Source: Pseudomonas sp. GM79 (GTDB lineage Bacteria > Pseudomonadota > Gammaproteobacteria > Pseudomonadales > Pseudomonadaceae). Taken from it: 64,000 nt of DNA. The stretch is taken from NCBI RefSeq assembly GCF_000282495.1, contig NZ_AKJE01000035.1, positions 62,001-126,000 of the forward strand, written 5' to 3'. Both the position numbers and the translations under genes were made by a program. Positions 16,704-26,863 of the stretch are shown here, one piece after another (within the stretch, counting starts at the first letter, position 1; each line of letters starts with the position of its first letter). The notes below the pieces were generated by a model that ran no database searches, was not told the DNA's origin, and saw only the letters and a list, made by a program, of their open reading frames with translations.

Positions 16704-19700
16704 TCAGTCTGTGATTCGGGTTTTACTGTCCTGAATCAGGTACGTGGACGTCACCGCAGTGACATAGCCAACGCCCACCGGAACGCCGGTCGCGGTCGAC
16801 ACAATTTCGGAGATGTCCTTGATCCGCGACAACATGCCCACCGCCGAAGTCGACGTGCCAACCCCCGCGACGATGCCCACATACAAGAGGATGGTGCTTC
16901 TCCAGGCCGAGGCGAGGTAGGCTTTACCGGCATCTTCGTCGCCCAGGCTGTAGGCAATCACACCCTGAACGATCGACCGCGTGATACGCAGGACGCTGGC
17001 CACCAGAGCCACTGGAGGGATAAACAGCGAGATGACATCCACCACCAGTTCTGCGCCGATCATCACGTTACGCCAGAAAATTTCCGCACGCGTGCTCGTC
17101 TGATAGTCGACGTCATAAATAAGCCGCAACACCATACTGTGGTATTCGAACTTGAAGTCGGTCACAGGGTAACTGTCTCGCAACCTTGGCGTCGGCAAGG
17201 CACCTGAAGCGTTGCTGCAGCTGTCGACATAACGTTGCACTACGTCTCTGTGTTCCAGCCTGACAAGTCCGACAACCTGATTGCCCAGTGCGTCTTCCTT
17301 TAAGCCCTGAGTCAACGACTCAATGGGACGAAATGCCAGGCCATCCGGTGCTTTCGGAATGTAGATCAGGTATTCCAACCTGCCAGCCACGTTGCGCCCG
17401 AACGTATAGGCCCCCTCCAACCGTCGCCCCTCGAGCGCCAGCGTATAAACGCCTTCGCCTGGCGCGCCCGCCGTCTGCAACGGAAGCCTATTGTGAGTAC
17501 GATCATGATCCAGATCCTCGATCAGCCCCTTGAGCCAATTGAAGTGTTCACCGGAAAGAGAGCCCTGAATTTTTTGTGTCAATGCCGCCCTGAGCATTTC
17601 GTTCTGCACGGTCTTGCAGTAAAGCTTTGCTTTCAGATCATAAGAAGGCGTTTCCAGAAAATCCTGCCGTAGATACTGCTTATATTTGACGCCCGGCAAT
17701 AAGTTGATCAACGCAGTGACAGCGGCCTCATTCAAACGCCCCAGCGACGAGTTATCCAGGGAACGGAACGCCACCGATTCATTAGCACGCCAAATCTGCC
17801 ACTGAATGAACACATTGGTGAGTGTCATCCAATCGTGTCCACGCAACTTGACGCTCACCCGATCCGGGTCGATTTCCGGATGTGGGCCGAATCGACGCAG
17901 ATAATCGTTCAACGCCTTCATGACCAGTTTTCGTGAGAAGGCGGCAAGCGTTTCGATATGCAGTGGTTCTTTTGATACCTGGTAGATGGCTTTGAAATCT
18001 GTGTTCAGCCTTGTGAAAAGTTCGCGATCTTGTACCGCGGCCTTCCTGTACCAGCCGGGTGTGACCACTTGTTCTTCGGCAATTTCCCAGCCGACAATGT
18101 TATGGATGGCACCCATCAACGGTCCGTCTTCCATCCCCCCCGCCCATTTCACCAAAGCAACGCCGTCCCACCACCACTGCTGGTACACCGTCGCCGGCTC
18201 GACTTCAGATAGATAACTCTTCACGAGATCCGCGCGATCCATGCTGAAAGCCTGCCCGATCAGGAAGTCACGATCGCGCTGCTCGAAACCCCACGCAATG
18301 AACTGTCGCTTGAACGCCGTCAGATCGGGGAACTCATACCATTGCTGCCCCGTCGGTGCGCCAGGCGCATAGAGCACATGCATCGAAAGATCAGGCCTTG
18401 CACCTCTGGCACGGTAAACGATCATGTCTTTGAACGGTCGGTAGTGGCTGCGAAAAGCAACGCTGTATGCCTCCACGTTCGGATCGCCAAACAGATAGCG
18501 CTGCGCGATGTCCCGTGCTTGCGAGCCGATATGTTTTTGAAGCAACGCGGCGAAGTTACTCAGTGCAATCTGTTGACTCAATACTTCTCGCAAGGCGTCT
18601 TTAACTTGCGGATCGCTAAGGCGATAACTTCGTTCACTGGCGTATCTCAAACGAAGATCAAATTGCCGGATGGCCTTTTCGATATTGGACGCTGACAGTC
18701 GGGGGTTGTAGTGAAATTCTTCAAACTGAATCGTGTATCGCCCTGCAACATCATGCACACCGTACATGAACAGCTGTGTCAGGGTTTTACGCTGGACATG
18801 CTCGATGTTCCTGGCGCCCATACGCACCGAATGCTTTACCGACACCCAAACGGTATCGGGATCAACGCGATTGGCATCGCCCTGGGAAATATGTTCTTCG
18901 ACGACACGCCGCACATAGTCCTGAAAGGAAGACAGCCCCCCCATCGCATCATGCAATGCCATCTGGCTTCCGAGCAACGCCCGTTCCAAAGCGGCAAATG
19001 TTTCCTGATCAGTGGTGGAAGTGTCCTTCAGCCATTGTGGCCTGGCGTTCATCGTCATCAATGCGAGCAGACGTGCGGTGCGGCTCTTGGCATCACCGTT
19101 CAACTCGTGCAGACGTTGAGTCTGCTCAATGGATTGGACGATGCCTGGCAGATCCGCATCTGGCTCCAGCAAACGGCGAATGCCATAAGCAACGTCACGC
19201 CGTTGTTTATCCAGAAGGTTGTCGATGACAACCTGGAAAATTTCGCCATGGGTTTTTAAATAACGGATATCAGGAACACTTATGACCTGTTCAGCGTCCT
19301 CCAGTGAAATATCTTTTAGCAACTGCGCCCGGCTGTTCGGGTCGCTCAGGCGCTGCTCCAGCGAGCGGTGCATTATTGCCGACGTCTGGAACGTTTCCAG
19401 CCCGTTTGCAGGGGTGTAAAGGATGACCCAGTCATCATTGGCAGGTACAAGTTCATCGATGGACCGGCCACTTAAATACATGACGAAACAACAAGCCAGC
19501 GTTGCAAATCGTCCGTTTTCCAGTTCCAGAGAAAGACTGTAAGCCGGTGTCTGGGGATTACCCCTGATGTAAATTTCGTAGCTCTTTTCTACTTCCGACC
19601 TCACCCCTTGCATTTGTACCGTTGCTTTCAACTCTTGCCAGAAAAGCGCCGCGTACAAGTCCCGCAGATCACTGCTGCGAGAGACCGATTCACGACCTTT

Positions 19701-20150
19701 GGCATCCTTGCCCAGAGGTGCCGCCCAGTGTTGATCCAGAACTTGCGTGTATTTTTGCGCCAGCGTGCCCAGCACATCGCCGATCAGCGACCCCAGAGCG
19801 ACCACGTCCAGACCCTCGACCCGGTCCAACTCATCCATGGAGCCGGGCCAGTTATAGACGCCGTACTGACTCGCGTCATAAACAGGAGCGCGCCCACGAC
19901 TCAGACACTCCATGAACACGTCCATGAACAGACCGGTCGGCTCCTGATTCGCAATGCCTGAACGTCGGGCATTGATGTAAGTCCTGCTGATGTAGACCTC
20001 CGGCAACAGTTGCTGAAGTTCCTTTAACAAAACGTCTTGCACGATTGATTTAAACGATGGGGCTTTGTTGAGCACTTCTTCCAGCGCGGCAAAACTTTCA
20101 ACCACCTTCCCAAGATCTTCCTGTATTAACGGTATTTCCTGAACACCCAT
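16704..20150 (-). CDS. Large toxin-like protein (dermonecrotic-toxin N-terminal / DUF6543-type)
   Basis: A 1148-residue protein. The overall look (long helical segments, motifs such as GVYNWPGSMDELDRVEGLDV, VYISRTYINARR and FRSHYRPFKDMIVYRARG) resembles the large Pseudomonas proteins labelled dermonecrotic toxin domain or DUF6543, some linked to insect or plant interaction. I cannot confirm this without a search. No signal peptide at the N-terminus. Near the C-terminus are two hydrophobic stretches (DVISLFIPPVALVASVL and TILLYVGIVAGVGTST), possibly membrane-inserting. No enzymatic motif is evident. The gene stands alone, convergent with hmgR and 164 bp downstream of the LuxR gene's end. Base composition is lower in GC than its neighbours, suggesting transfer. 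Related proteins are often longer, so this may be a shorter variant. Confidence 0.6.
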   Translation of the reverse strand: MGVQEIPLIQEDLGKVVESFAALEEVLNKAPSFKSIVQDVLLKELQQLLPEVYISRTYINARRSGIANQEPTGLFMDVFMECLSRGRAPVYDASQYGVYNWPGSMDELDRVEGLDVVALGSLIGDVLGTLAQKYTQVLDQHWAAPLGKDAKGRESVSRSSDLRDLYAALFWQELKATVQMQGVRSEVEKSYEIYIRGNPQTPAYSLSLELENGRFATLACCFVMYLSGRSIDELVPANDDWVILYTPANGLETFQTSAIMHRSLEQRLSDPNSRAQLLKDISLEDAEQVISVPDIRYLKTHGEIFQVVIDNLLDKQRRDVAYGIRRLLEPDADLPGIVQSIEQTQRLHELNGDAKSRTARLLALMTMNARPQWLKDTSTTDQETFAALERALLGSQMALHDAMGGLSSFQDYVRRVVEEHISQGDANRVDPDTVWVSVKHSVRMGARNIEHVQRKTLTQLFMYGVHDVAGRYTIQFEEFHYNPRLSASNIEKAIRQFDLRLRYASERSYRLSDPQVKDALREVLSQQIALSNFAALLQKHIGSQARDIAQRYLFGDPNVEAYSVAFRSHYRPFKDMIVYRARGARPDLSMHVLYAPGAPTGQQWYEFPDLTAFKRQFIAWGFEQRDRDFLIGQAFSMDRADLVKSYLSEVEPATVYQQWWWDGVALVKWAGGMEDGPLMGAIHNIVGWEIAEEQVVTPGWYRKAAVQDRELFTRLNTDFKAIYQVSKEPLHIETLAAFSRKLVMKALNDYLRRFGPHPEIDPDRVSVKLRGHDWMTLTNVFIQWQIWRANESVAFRSLDNSSLGRLNEAAVTALINLLPGVKYKQYLRQDFLETPSYDLKAKLYCKTVQNEMLRAALTQKIQGSLSGEHFNWLKGLIEDLDHDRTHNRLPLQTAGAPGEGVYTLALEGRRLEGAYTFGRNVAGRLEYLIYIPKAPDGLAFRPIESLTQGLKEDALGNQVVGLVRLEHRDVVQRYVDSCSNASGALPTPRLRDSYPVTDFKFEYHSMVLRLIYDVDYQTSTRAEIFWRNVMIGAELVVDVISLFIPPVALVASVLRITRSIVQGVIAYSLGDEDAGKAYLASAWRSTILLYVGIVAGVGTSTSAVGMLSRIKDISEIVSTATGVPVGVGYVTAVTSTYLIQDSKTRITD

Positions 20151-20314
20151 ATATACACTCCATTAATGCACCTTAAAAATCAGACAACGAAACATTGCCT
20201 GAACCAGTGCAATTAACGTAACGCAACCAAAACCAATAATAACACCCACCACCCTTTGCAAAACATTAAATATCCAAGACATCAAAACAGATTCACAACA
20301 TAATTAAAAAACAA
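20151..20314. other. AT-rich intergenic region upstream of the toxin-like gene
   Basis: 164 bp, clearly AT-richer than the rest of the window, with A/T tracts (e.g. AATTAAAAAACAATTAA). It probably holds the promoter of the toxin-like gene and possibly sites for H-NS-like MvaT silencers, which prefer such DNA. No clear hairpin terminator was found for the LuxR gene that ends here. Confidence 0.4.
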
Positions 20315-22870
20315 TTAACCGCACAAACCCAGCATTCTTGCCCTTGCCACTGCATGCGTCCTGCGTTCGACCCCTAACTTTCCATGAATTCGCCGGACAT
20401 GTGTTTTAACGGTATGCAATGAGATGAACAACTTATCGGCTATTTGTCGGTTCGAATTTCCTGACGCAATCAACTCAAGCACTTCCACTTCCCTCAGGCT
20501 CAGTGGACTTTCATTAATATCCTTGTCAGGCAATGGCTCGTTTTTATCGATCATGTGCAATTCCGACAAGAGACCGGGACAACGCCTGTTCAACTGCGCC
20601 AACAACGGCTGCAAGTTACAACGGTTCGCCTTCGCTACGCCTTTTTCGAAAAACTGCCGGGCATTCCCCTGTTCGCCCACCATGAAGGCCGCCTCGGCCA
20701 TCGCCAGCAGAAGCTCGGCTTCCAGGCTGATCATCCCGTTCGCTTGTGTGTTCTCAAGCAGGGTGGCGAGTCGAGCCAAGGGATCCTCCACCCGTTGCAG
20801 TTTGACCTCGGCCAGAATCAACAAATACTCAATCCGCGGAATCAACTCCAGTGTCGCCGGAGGGGCCTGCCTGGCCTGTGGCCCCCGATAATGTTTGAGC
20901 ACCCGGCTCAACGCCTCACGGGCCAGTTCGGGACGCCCCTGTTGCAACCAGCACTGACTGCTGACCTGCAACAGAGCACCACGGTAGACCGTGTCCGGAA
21001 TCTGCCGCTGCTGCATCAATCGCTCGGCGTCGCGCAGGCGGACGAAGGCTTGGGCGTAGTCGCCCTGATTGGCCGCCAGTTGTGCCTGCCCGAGAAAACC
21101 GTACAGCGCACGTTTGTCTTGATTGCGAACGCAGTCCTCCAGCCCGGCCTGAAAAAAATCCGCAGCCTGCTCATCCAGCCCCTGACACAAGGCCAGGCGC
21201 CCTCGACGCAAGGCAATTCGCCCCAGTAGAGGCACTGCGCGGTCTGATTGCAGGCAAAGCAGTTCATGCATATTGGCGAGCAGACTTTCAGCGCGCCCGG
21301 GGGCTCCACGTTGCTCCAGCAATTGCGCATGATCGAGTTCCATCAAGCCCTCGAACACCAGCGAACCTTGCGCCCGCGCCAGGCACAGCGCCTCGCGGTT
21401 ATGTGCATGTGCCACATCGAGTTCGCCCCTTAGCAAGGCCTGTTGCGTCAGACCGGACAAACACATCAGGCGCGCCGTCCAGCATTCGGGATCGAGCGCG
21501 CTCAACGCATCAAGGAAATGCGCGCGTGAAGTCTCCATTCGTCCCTGCAAATGCAGTAGCCAACCCTGCAGGGCCTGCCAGCGTGCAATCAGTTGACGCT
21601 GAAGCACCGCCGAGGGTTGAGGCGTGAAATGCGCCAAATGAGCAATGCAGGCAGTTGCCTGTTCGAAACGCCCGGCGAACAACAGCGCAGCGGTAATCAA
21701 GCCCACCAATTGCGGGCTGCCCAGCGTCAATTCCTCGCCTTGCTGCTCGTGCAAACGCAGCAACAGCACGACCATTTGCTCTTCGAACAAGTGCTCGAAA
21801 CTGAAGTGCTGCAACAGGCTGACTGCCACTTCGTATTCCTCGGCGAGCAATGCCTGTTCGAAGGCCGATTTCCAGTCCTGTTCAGTACAGAACCACTGGC
21901 ATGCACGCCGATGCCAAGAGCGTCCCGCCGGCCATTGCTCATCGCGCAACAACTGCGTGAACGGGGTGAAAATCTGCAGCCAGTCGCTGGAGTCCCCCCA
22001 AGGTTCGATAAAACAGCCCAGCGCTTGCAAGGTCCGCAAGTATTGAGCGCCCTCCCCGGCTCCGAACAGGTGATCGCACAGCCGGGCATTGAAGCGGGGC
22101 AAGTGGGCCAGCACGCGCCAGGCCTCGCTCAACTCAGGTGTCAGCGAGCTGAACAACTCATGCTCCAGGTAATCGAGCAAGGTGGCCGCCCGTCCCAGGG
22201 AGTTGTCCTGACGTGACCAGTCGCACTTGTGCAGCAATGCAATCCGTACACCGGCACACCAGCCGCCGGTGCGCTGGATAATCCGACTCGCCACCTTGCC
22301 GGCTTGCTCGGGTACCCAGGGCTGCAATATCTGCTCGACTTCACCTTGCGTGAAAGCCAGCGAAGCGTTCTCGCACTCGTACAACTCATCATCGAGCAGC
22401 AACCTTGGCCAGTTGCATTGCGGCCGGCGGCGGGCACCCAGCCACCAGGTCAGCATCGGGCTGCTGATCGCCAGCATGCGATCCAGTAACTGATCCAGCT
22501 CCGGGTTCGGCAGACGGCAATAGTCATCGAGAAACAACCAGGTGGGCGTCTGCAATCGCGCCAGATCGCCCAGCAACCCGGTTTCATCCGATGAGGCCAG
22601 GCCCAACGTTTCTGCCAGACGCTGACGAAAATCCGCCGCGCTCCACGCCACGCCAGACAATGGCAACCAATGCACCCGGCATTGGGTTGGCGCCTGCAAC
22701 AGGCATTCGGCGAGCAACGCGCTCTTACCACTGCCGGCGGGTGCGCAGAGTAATTTCACCCGGGCCGTCGAAGCCAATAACGGCTCGCTTAAACGAGCCC
22801 GCGACAGGTGATGAGAGGACAGGCGGGGCAGGAATCCAGAACGGTCCAGACACGGAGTCATGGCGGTCAT
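20315..22870 (-). CDS. MalT-type LuxR-family transcriptional regulator
   Basis: An 851-residue large ATP-binding LuxR (LAL/STAND) regulator. The N-terminal NTPase module has a Walker A motif CAPAGSGKS at about residues 42-50 and a Walker B-like [14 protein letters not shown] long helical TPR-like sensor region fills the middle. The C-terminal LuxR helix-turn-helix is intact ([20 protein letters not shown], then [20 protein letters not shown]). Such proteins act as inducer-triggered oligomeric activators. It is on the same strand between the toxin-like gene and the DUF1329/DUF1302 pair; either could be its target. A start at 22861 (MTPCLDR) is also possible. Confidence 0.9.
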   Translation of the reverse strand: MTAMTPCLDRSGFLPRLSSHHLSRARLSEPLLASTARVKLLCAPAGSGKSALLAECLLQAPTQCRVHWLPLSGVAWSAADFRQRLAETLGLASSDETGLLGDLARLQTPTWLFLDDYCRLPNPELDQLLDRMLAISSPMLTWWLGARRRPQCNWPRLLLDDELYECENASLAFTQGEVEQILQPWVPEQAGKVASRIIQRTGGWCAGVRIALLHKCDWSRQDNSLGRAATLLDYLEHELFSSLTPELSEAWRVLAHLPRFNARLCDHLFGAGEGAQYLRTLQALGCFIEPWGDSSDWLQIFTPFTQLLRDEQWPAGRSWHRRACQWFCTEQDWKSAFEQALLAEEYEVAVSLLQHFSFEHLFEEQMVVLLLRLHEQQGEELTLGSPQLVGLITAALLFAGRFEQATACIAHLAHFTPQPSAVLQRQLIARWQALQGWLLHLQGRMETSRAHFLDALSALDPECWTARLMCLSGLTQQALLRGELDVAHAHNREALCLARAQGSLVFEGLMELDHAQLLEQRGAPGRAESLLANMHELLCLQSDRAVPLLGRIALRRGRLALCQGLDEQAADFFQAGLEDCVRNQDKRALYGFLGQAQLAANQGDYAQAFVRLRDAERLMQQRQIPDTVYRGALLQVSSQCWLQQGRPELAREALSRVLKHYRGPQARQAPPATLELIPRIEYLLILAEVKLQRVEDPLARLATLLENTQANGMISLEAELLLAMAEAAFMVGEQGNARQFFEKGVAKANRCNLQPLLAQLNRRCPGLLSELHMIDKNEPLPDKDINESPLSLREVEVLELIASGNSNRQIADKLFISLHTVKTHVRRIHGKLGVERRTHAVARARMLGLCG

Positions 22871-22959
22871 TGCGGCGTGCCTTTTTATAATTGTCCGGCC
22901 ACCGTAGCCTTCTGTAACCCGCTTGTTGAGAAGTATTCAGGACGCTGATTGGCGCCCAT

Positions 22960-22983
22960 AAAAAAGGCGACCCGCAGGTCGCC
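22960..22983 (-). terminator. Terminator after the DUF1302-DUF1329 pair
   Basis: On the minus strand GGCGACCT-GCG-GGTCGCC is followed by TTTTTT, 27 bp beyond the DUF1329 stop codon. Confidence 0.85.
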
Positions 22984-23010
22984 TCTTGTGATGCCAATGT
23001 ATCAAAACCC

Positions 23011-24378
23011 TTACCGAACGCCCTCGGCGCGCAGGGCCGATGGGGTGTAGTCCGCAGACTTGGCGTCGAAGCCGAATTCGAAGCTGTGCTTCTCTTCGTT
23101 CTTCATTCCCAAGGCAATGTATCGGCCGGCAATGATGTCGTAGAGCGCCTCCAGGGTGTAGGCCGGCGTCTGGTGATCGTAGTAATACTGGGCGTGACCT
23201 TCAGCCACTCGCCAGAGTTGACCGCGACCGTCGTAGTGATCCGCCAGCGCCACTTGCCAGCTGTCTTCGTCGAGGTACATATGGCGCTTGGCGTAGATGT
23301 GCCGCTCGCTCGGCTTGACCGTGCCGACCACTTCCCAGACCCGGTGCAACTCGTAACGGGTCAGGTCCTGATTGATGTGCCCGGCCTTCACCACGTCATC
23401 GTACTTGAGGCTCGGCGAGTCGAGTTTGTAGCTGTTGTAGGGAATGTACATTTCCTTTTTGCCGATCAGTTTCCAGTCGTAGCGATCCGGCGCACCGGAG
23501 AACATGTCGAAGTTATCCGACGTGCGCAGGCCGTCAGCGGCGGTGCCCGGCCCGTCGTAGGCCACTTGCGGCGCGCGTCGCACTCGACGTTGGCCGGCGT
23601 TGTAGATCCACGCCAGACGCGGCTCTTTCACTTGGTCGAGGGTTTCATGCACCAGCAGCACGTTACCAGCCAAGCGTGCCGGCGCGGTCACCGACTGCTT
23701 GAAGAAGGTCAGCACGTTGGCGCCTTTTTCCGGGTCCAGGTCCTTCATCAATTGCGGTACGGCGATCTCTTCCTCGAAGCGGATCGGCGTGAAGCTGCCG
23801 TTGGTCTGTGGGGTCACCTGGGTAATGATGCGGCGCAGGTTGCCGCCGTGATAACGGGTGATGTGGTTCCACAGCACCTCGACGCCGTTCTTCGGAATCG
23901 GGAACGCGTAGTAGCGATTGCCGGTGAAATTGGCCAGGCCGTTACCGTCGTTGATGCTGTTCACATTCAGCGCGCTGCGCTTGGCCGACTCGTAGATTTC
24001 CGCCGGCAGGCCCACGGTGCGATGGGTCGGGTAGACCGGGATCTTGTAGGTTTCCGGGTAGCGCTTGAACATCGCCACCTGACCATCCGAAAGCTTGTCC
24101 TTGTACTTATCAACGGTTGCAGCAGTAATGGTGAACAACGGTTTTTCGCTGGCGAACGGGTCAGCCAGGAAGCCTTTGCTGTCGACAGCGCCAGCGTTTT
24201 TCGGAATGCCACCGGTCCAGGCCGGGATCGAGCCGTCGGCGTTGCCGGCCTTCTCGGCGCCCAGCGGCGTGAGTGTGTTGCCAAGCTTGTTGGCTTCTTC
24301 CGGCGAGACCGCCGCCATCACGTTGGCGGCCAGCAGGCTCAGGGCCAGGGCGCCGCATTGCAGAATCATCTTGCGCAT
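23011..24378 (-). CDS. DUF1329 family outer-membrane/periplasmic protein
   Basis: A 455-residue exported protein of the DUF1329 family (LolA/LolB-like beta fold). A signal peptide is clear (MRKMILQCGALALSLLAANV then MAAVSPEEA). Family motifs follow: TPLGAEKAGNADGSIPAWTG, PTHRTVGLP, LAWIYNAGQRRVRRAPQVAY. The start is taken at 24378, eight bases after GAAGG; the two ATGs just upstream overlap that ribosome site. It lies 23 bp after a DUF1302 gene; the two families are almost always paired and have been linked to outer-membrane traffic of hydrophobic compounds, but no biochemical role is settled. Confidence 0.9.
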   Translation of the reverse strand: MRKMILQCGALALSLLAANVMAAVSPEEANKLGNTLTPLGAEKAGNADGSIPAWTGGIPKNAGAVDSKGFLADPFASEKPLFTITAATVDKYKDKLSDGQVAMFKRYPETYKIPVYPTHRTVGLPAEIYESAKRSALNVNSINDGNGLANFTGNRYYAFPIPKNGVEVLWNHITRYHGGNLRRIITQVTPQTNGSFTPIRFEEEIAVPQLMKDLDPEKGANVLTFFKQSVTAPARLAGNVLLVHETLDQVKEPRLAWIYNAGQRRVRRAPQVAYDGPGTAADGLRTSDNFDMFSGAPDRYDWKLIGKKEMYIPYNSYKLDSPSLKYDDVVKAGHINQDLTRYELHRVWEVVGTVKPSERHIYAKRHMYLDEDSWQVALADHYDGRGQLWRVAEGHAQYYYDHQTPAYTLEALYDIIAGRYIALGMKNEEKHSFEFGFDAKSADYTPSALRAEGVR

Positions 24379-24401
24379 TAACATCATCCTTCTCAGCCAG
24401 A

Positions 24402-26195
24402 TCAGAAGTTCACACCGAAGCTCAGCGCCAGGAAGTCACGGTCTTCCAGGACGTTGTAGTCACCGCCGAAGAAGTCGGTGTAACTGAGGCTCGCGGTATA
24501 GGTGTTGCGGTAATCGGCATCGACACCGACGCTGACCGCCTTGGCGCCTTCGTTGAATAGCCCGTTGGGACCGTAGCCGGCGACGTCATGGGACCAGGAC
24601 AGGTTGGGTTTGAGGTTGATCCCGCCGATCACGTTGGCGTAATCGAGGATCGCCCGAGCGCGGTAGCCCCAAGAGGTAGAGGTGACAAAGCCATCGGTGT
24701 CGCCACCGAAACCGTACTGGCCGTAGACCGAATCACGGCCGTAACGCAGCTTGCTCCGCGACTCCAGACCACCGACTCGTACCACCGCGGCTTCACCGAC
24801 CAGGGTTAGCCGTTGGGCGCCCAATACCTGGTCGAAAAAGTGCGTCAGGGTGCTTTGGACCTGGGTCACTTCCTTGCGGCGATAACCCGTGTTGTCGGCA
24901 CCTGGCCGGGTCGCGACAGGCGATGCGGCGCCGCCGGCGATCGGGTTAAGCAACGCCAGGGTCAGGTCGTTGGTATTGACCTGCACCGGAGCGTTGGGCC
25001 GGTAGCTGATTTCGCCGGTCCAGGCAGTCCCGGTGGGCAAAGTGGTGGAGAAGCTTGCGCCGTACAGACGAATGTCTTCCGGATATTCGAGGTAATACTG
25101 GCCGCGCCCGAGCATCACGCTTTGCGCCAGGCCCGAGCCGCTGCCCGGGGCCAGACGGTTGGCAATGCTGACCATGCCCGGCAGGCTGGCCAGTGTCGAC
25201 AGCCCGGCGGTGGAGGTGCCAACGGTCGGTGTGCGACTGTGATAGTTCATGAAGTAGAGGCCGTATTCGGTGTCGTCACCGAGCCAACGCAAGGCGGTGC
25301 CCCACTGCCCTGAATCCCGGGCATCGCGGTCGCCGCCACGGGGCACGATGACGCCCTCTCGGGTGACCTGAATAGGTTGGCCAAAGGCTGACGCCAGCGG
25401 CGCCAACGGGGCAATCGCCGGGCTGCCGACGGTATAACCGTTGTTGCAGCCGTCCGCCGCCACGTCGACGCCGAAGAAAGTGCCGCAGTTGTCGAGAACG
25501 GTCTGATCCCACTCCAGTTGGTAGAAACCTTCCACCGTGAGCTGATCGGTCAGGCCCTGGGAAGCGAACAGCATGTTCACCGGAATCAGGCCTTCCTTGA
25601 TCTCCGCACCCGGACGACGGAATGCGGAAACGTCGACCGGGTTGATGCTGTTGATCGAGTTGCCGATGAAGGTACTTTCACCCCAGCTGACCACCTGCTT
25701 GCCGGCGCGCACGGTGCCCGGCAGATCGGCGATGGAATAGTTGTGATAGACGAATGCATCGAGGATCTGTGCGCCCGAAGACTTGGCGCCTTCTTTGCGA
25801 CCGCTGTCGCTGATCTGTTTGAACTCGCGGTCTTCGTCCTTCAGCTCGAAGTCGTACCAGTACTTGCCACGGACGAACACGCCTGTGTCGCCGTATTTTA
25901 ATTCCAGGTCGTGGATACCTTTGAAGATCTTGGAGAAGGTCTCGCCTTTCTTGAAGTTCAGGCGCCCGTCATCACCGGTCGAAGACTGGCCGGTACCGCC
26001 GTTGACGGTGCCCACCAGTGACTTGTCGGCATCGCGCATGCCCCAGCTCGCGCCGACGGACAACGAGGAATCGAACTGCCCCTCGATTTCGCCGATGTTG
26101 AATGAAACAGCCTGCGCCTGGGCACAGCAGCCCAAGGCCACCGCAGCGGCCAGCGCTTGCGGTTTGAAGATGGCGCGCATTGTTGTTTTTGTCAT
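24402..26195 (-). CDS. DUF1302 family outer-membrane protein
   Basis: A 597-residue exported protein of the DUF1302 family, probably a beta-barrel. A signal peptide covers the first ~32 residues (MRAIFKPQALAAAVALGCCA, then QAQAV). The mature part has many Gly/aromatic alternating strands (RGKYWYDFEL, AGKQVVSWGESTFIGNSINS, FLALSFGVNF) and ends in Phe, as barrel proteins do. The start is the ATG at 26195 with GGGGAAGA upstream; the longer frame to 26417 is not supported. First gene of a two-gene unit with DUF1329. The neighbouring LuxR regulator may control it. Confidence 0.9.
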   Translation of the reverse strand: MTKTTMRAIFKPQALAAAVALGCCAQAQAVSFNIGEIEGQFDSSLSVGASWGMRDADKSLVGTVNGGTGQSSTGDDGRLNFKKGETFSKIFKGIHDLELKYGDTGVFVRGKYWYDFELKDEDREFKQISDSGRKEGAKSSGAQILDAFVYHNYSIADLPGTVRAGKQVVSWGESTFIGNSINSINPVDVSAFRRPGAEIKEGLIPVNMLFASQGLTDQLTVEGFYQLEWDQTVLDNCGTFFGVDVAADGCNNGYTVGSPAIAPLAPLASAFGQPIQVTREGVIVPRGGDRDARDSGQWGTALRWLGDDTEYGLYFMNYHSRTPTVGTSTAGLSTLASLPGMVSIANRLAPGSGSGLAQSVMLGRGQYYLEYPEDIRLYGASFSTTLPTGTAWTGEISYRPNAPVQVNTNDLTLALLNPIAGGAASPVATRPGADNTGYRRKEVTQVQSTLTHFFDQVLGAQRLTLVGEAAVVRVGGLESRSKLRYGRDSVYGQYGFGGDTDGFVTSTSWGYRARAILDYANVIGGINLKPNLSWSHDVAGYGPNGLFNEGAKAVSVGVDADYRNTYTASLSYTDFFGGDYNVLEDRDFLALSFGVNF

Positions 26196-26399
26196 GCGTC
26201 TTCCCCGGTGAGTGACAGAAGGCCCCACCCTACTGCCGCGTGCCGGGAGCGATAAGCGCACCAAGGAGGTATTCGCGTTGTACCTCCAAAGGATGAATGC
26301 CCGCATGGGACGGGGGTTTGCGCGGGTTATGGATGGGCTGGATGGGGGGGTATCAACGCAACGCATGGCGTGTGGGAGGGGCTTGCTGCCACTGTTACT

Positions 26400-26646
26400 C
26401 ATGCTGCAACAGTTCATGTCACGAATCGCTATTTTTCCTTTTGGCTCAAGGCCTTATTCTTGCCGGGCTTTCACGGCAATCGGCCGGAAAGCACGACGCA
26501 ATGGCGAGTGCCCGTCCACGCCATTGGCGATAGGTTTCAGATGAATTGAAGCTATTCGACTCATCGCCCTGTGTTCACTGACGTTGATTTATTGCTCCTT
26601 GATCAATCGTCTTACTTTGGCCGCTGCGTATGAAGCGGCCTTTTTT
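26400..26646 (+). ncRNA. Possible small RNA ending in an orphan terminator
   Basis: The hairpin at 26619-26646 has no plus-strand protein gene ahead of it; the nearest upstream gene points the other way. An intrinsic terminator in this setting often marks a small RNA. The 5' end is a guess and no conserved RNA family was recognised. Confidence 0.25.
26619..26646 (+). terminator. Orphan intrinsic terminator
   Basis: Stem GGCCGCT / AGCGGCC with a short loop, followed by TTTTTT on the plus strand. No coding gene on this strand lies within several kilobases upstream. Confidence 0.8.
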
Positions 26647-26863
26647 ATGGGCGGTGGTTTTGTGACGGTGGCGAAGAGTTGCATGAAGTAAAAGTGGCGC
26701 CCATTGCTTAATCAAATCTAACTTTCTATTTCCTACACACATCTCGGAAAGCAACTACATAGTTCTGTAATCACGCGAAGCGCCCTCGCGATTAAAGTTA
26801 AAAACAAGTCAGCCATTCTTTTGCACGTTGACTTTAACCTAATTAATTTCGAGCAATACTTCC

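Larger units (their letters stand above)
26196..26863. other. 668-bp intergenic region without a protein gene
   Basis: It holds the upstream region of the DUF1302 gene on the left, a half REP-like element (GTGTGGGAGGGGCTTGCTGCC, about 26369-26390), an orphan terminator at 26619-26646, and an AT-rich upstream region of the amidase gene on the right. No convincing protein-coding frame was found. Confidence 0.6.
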
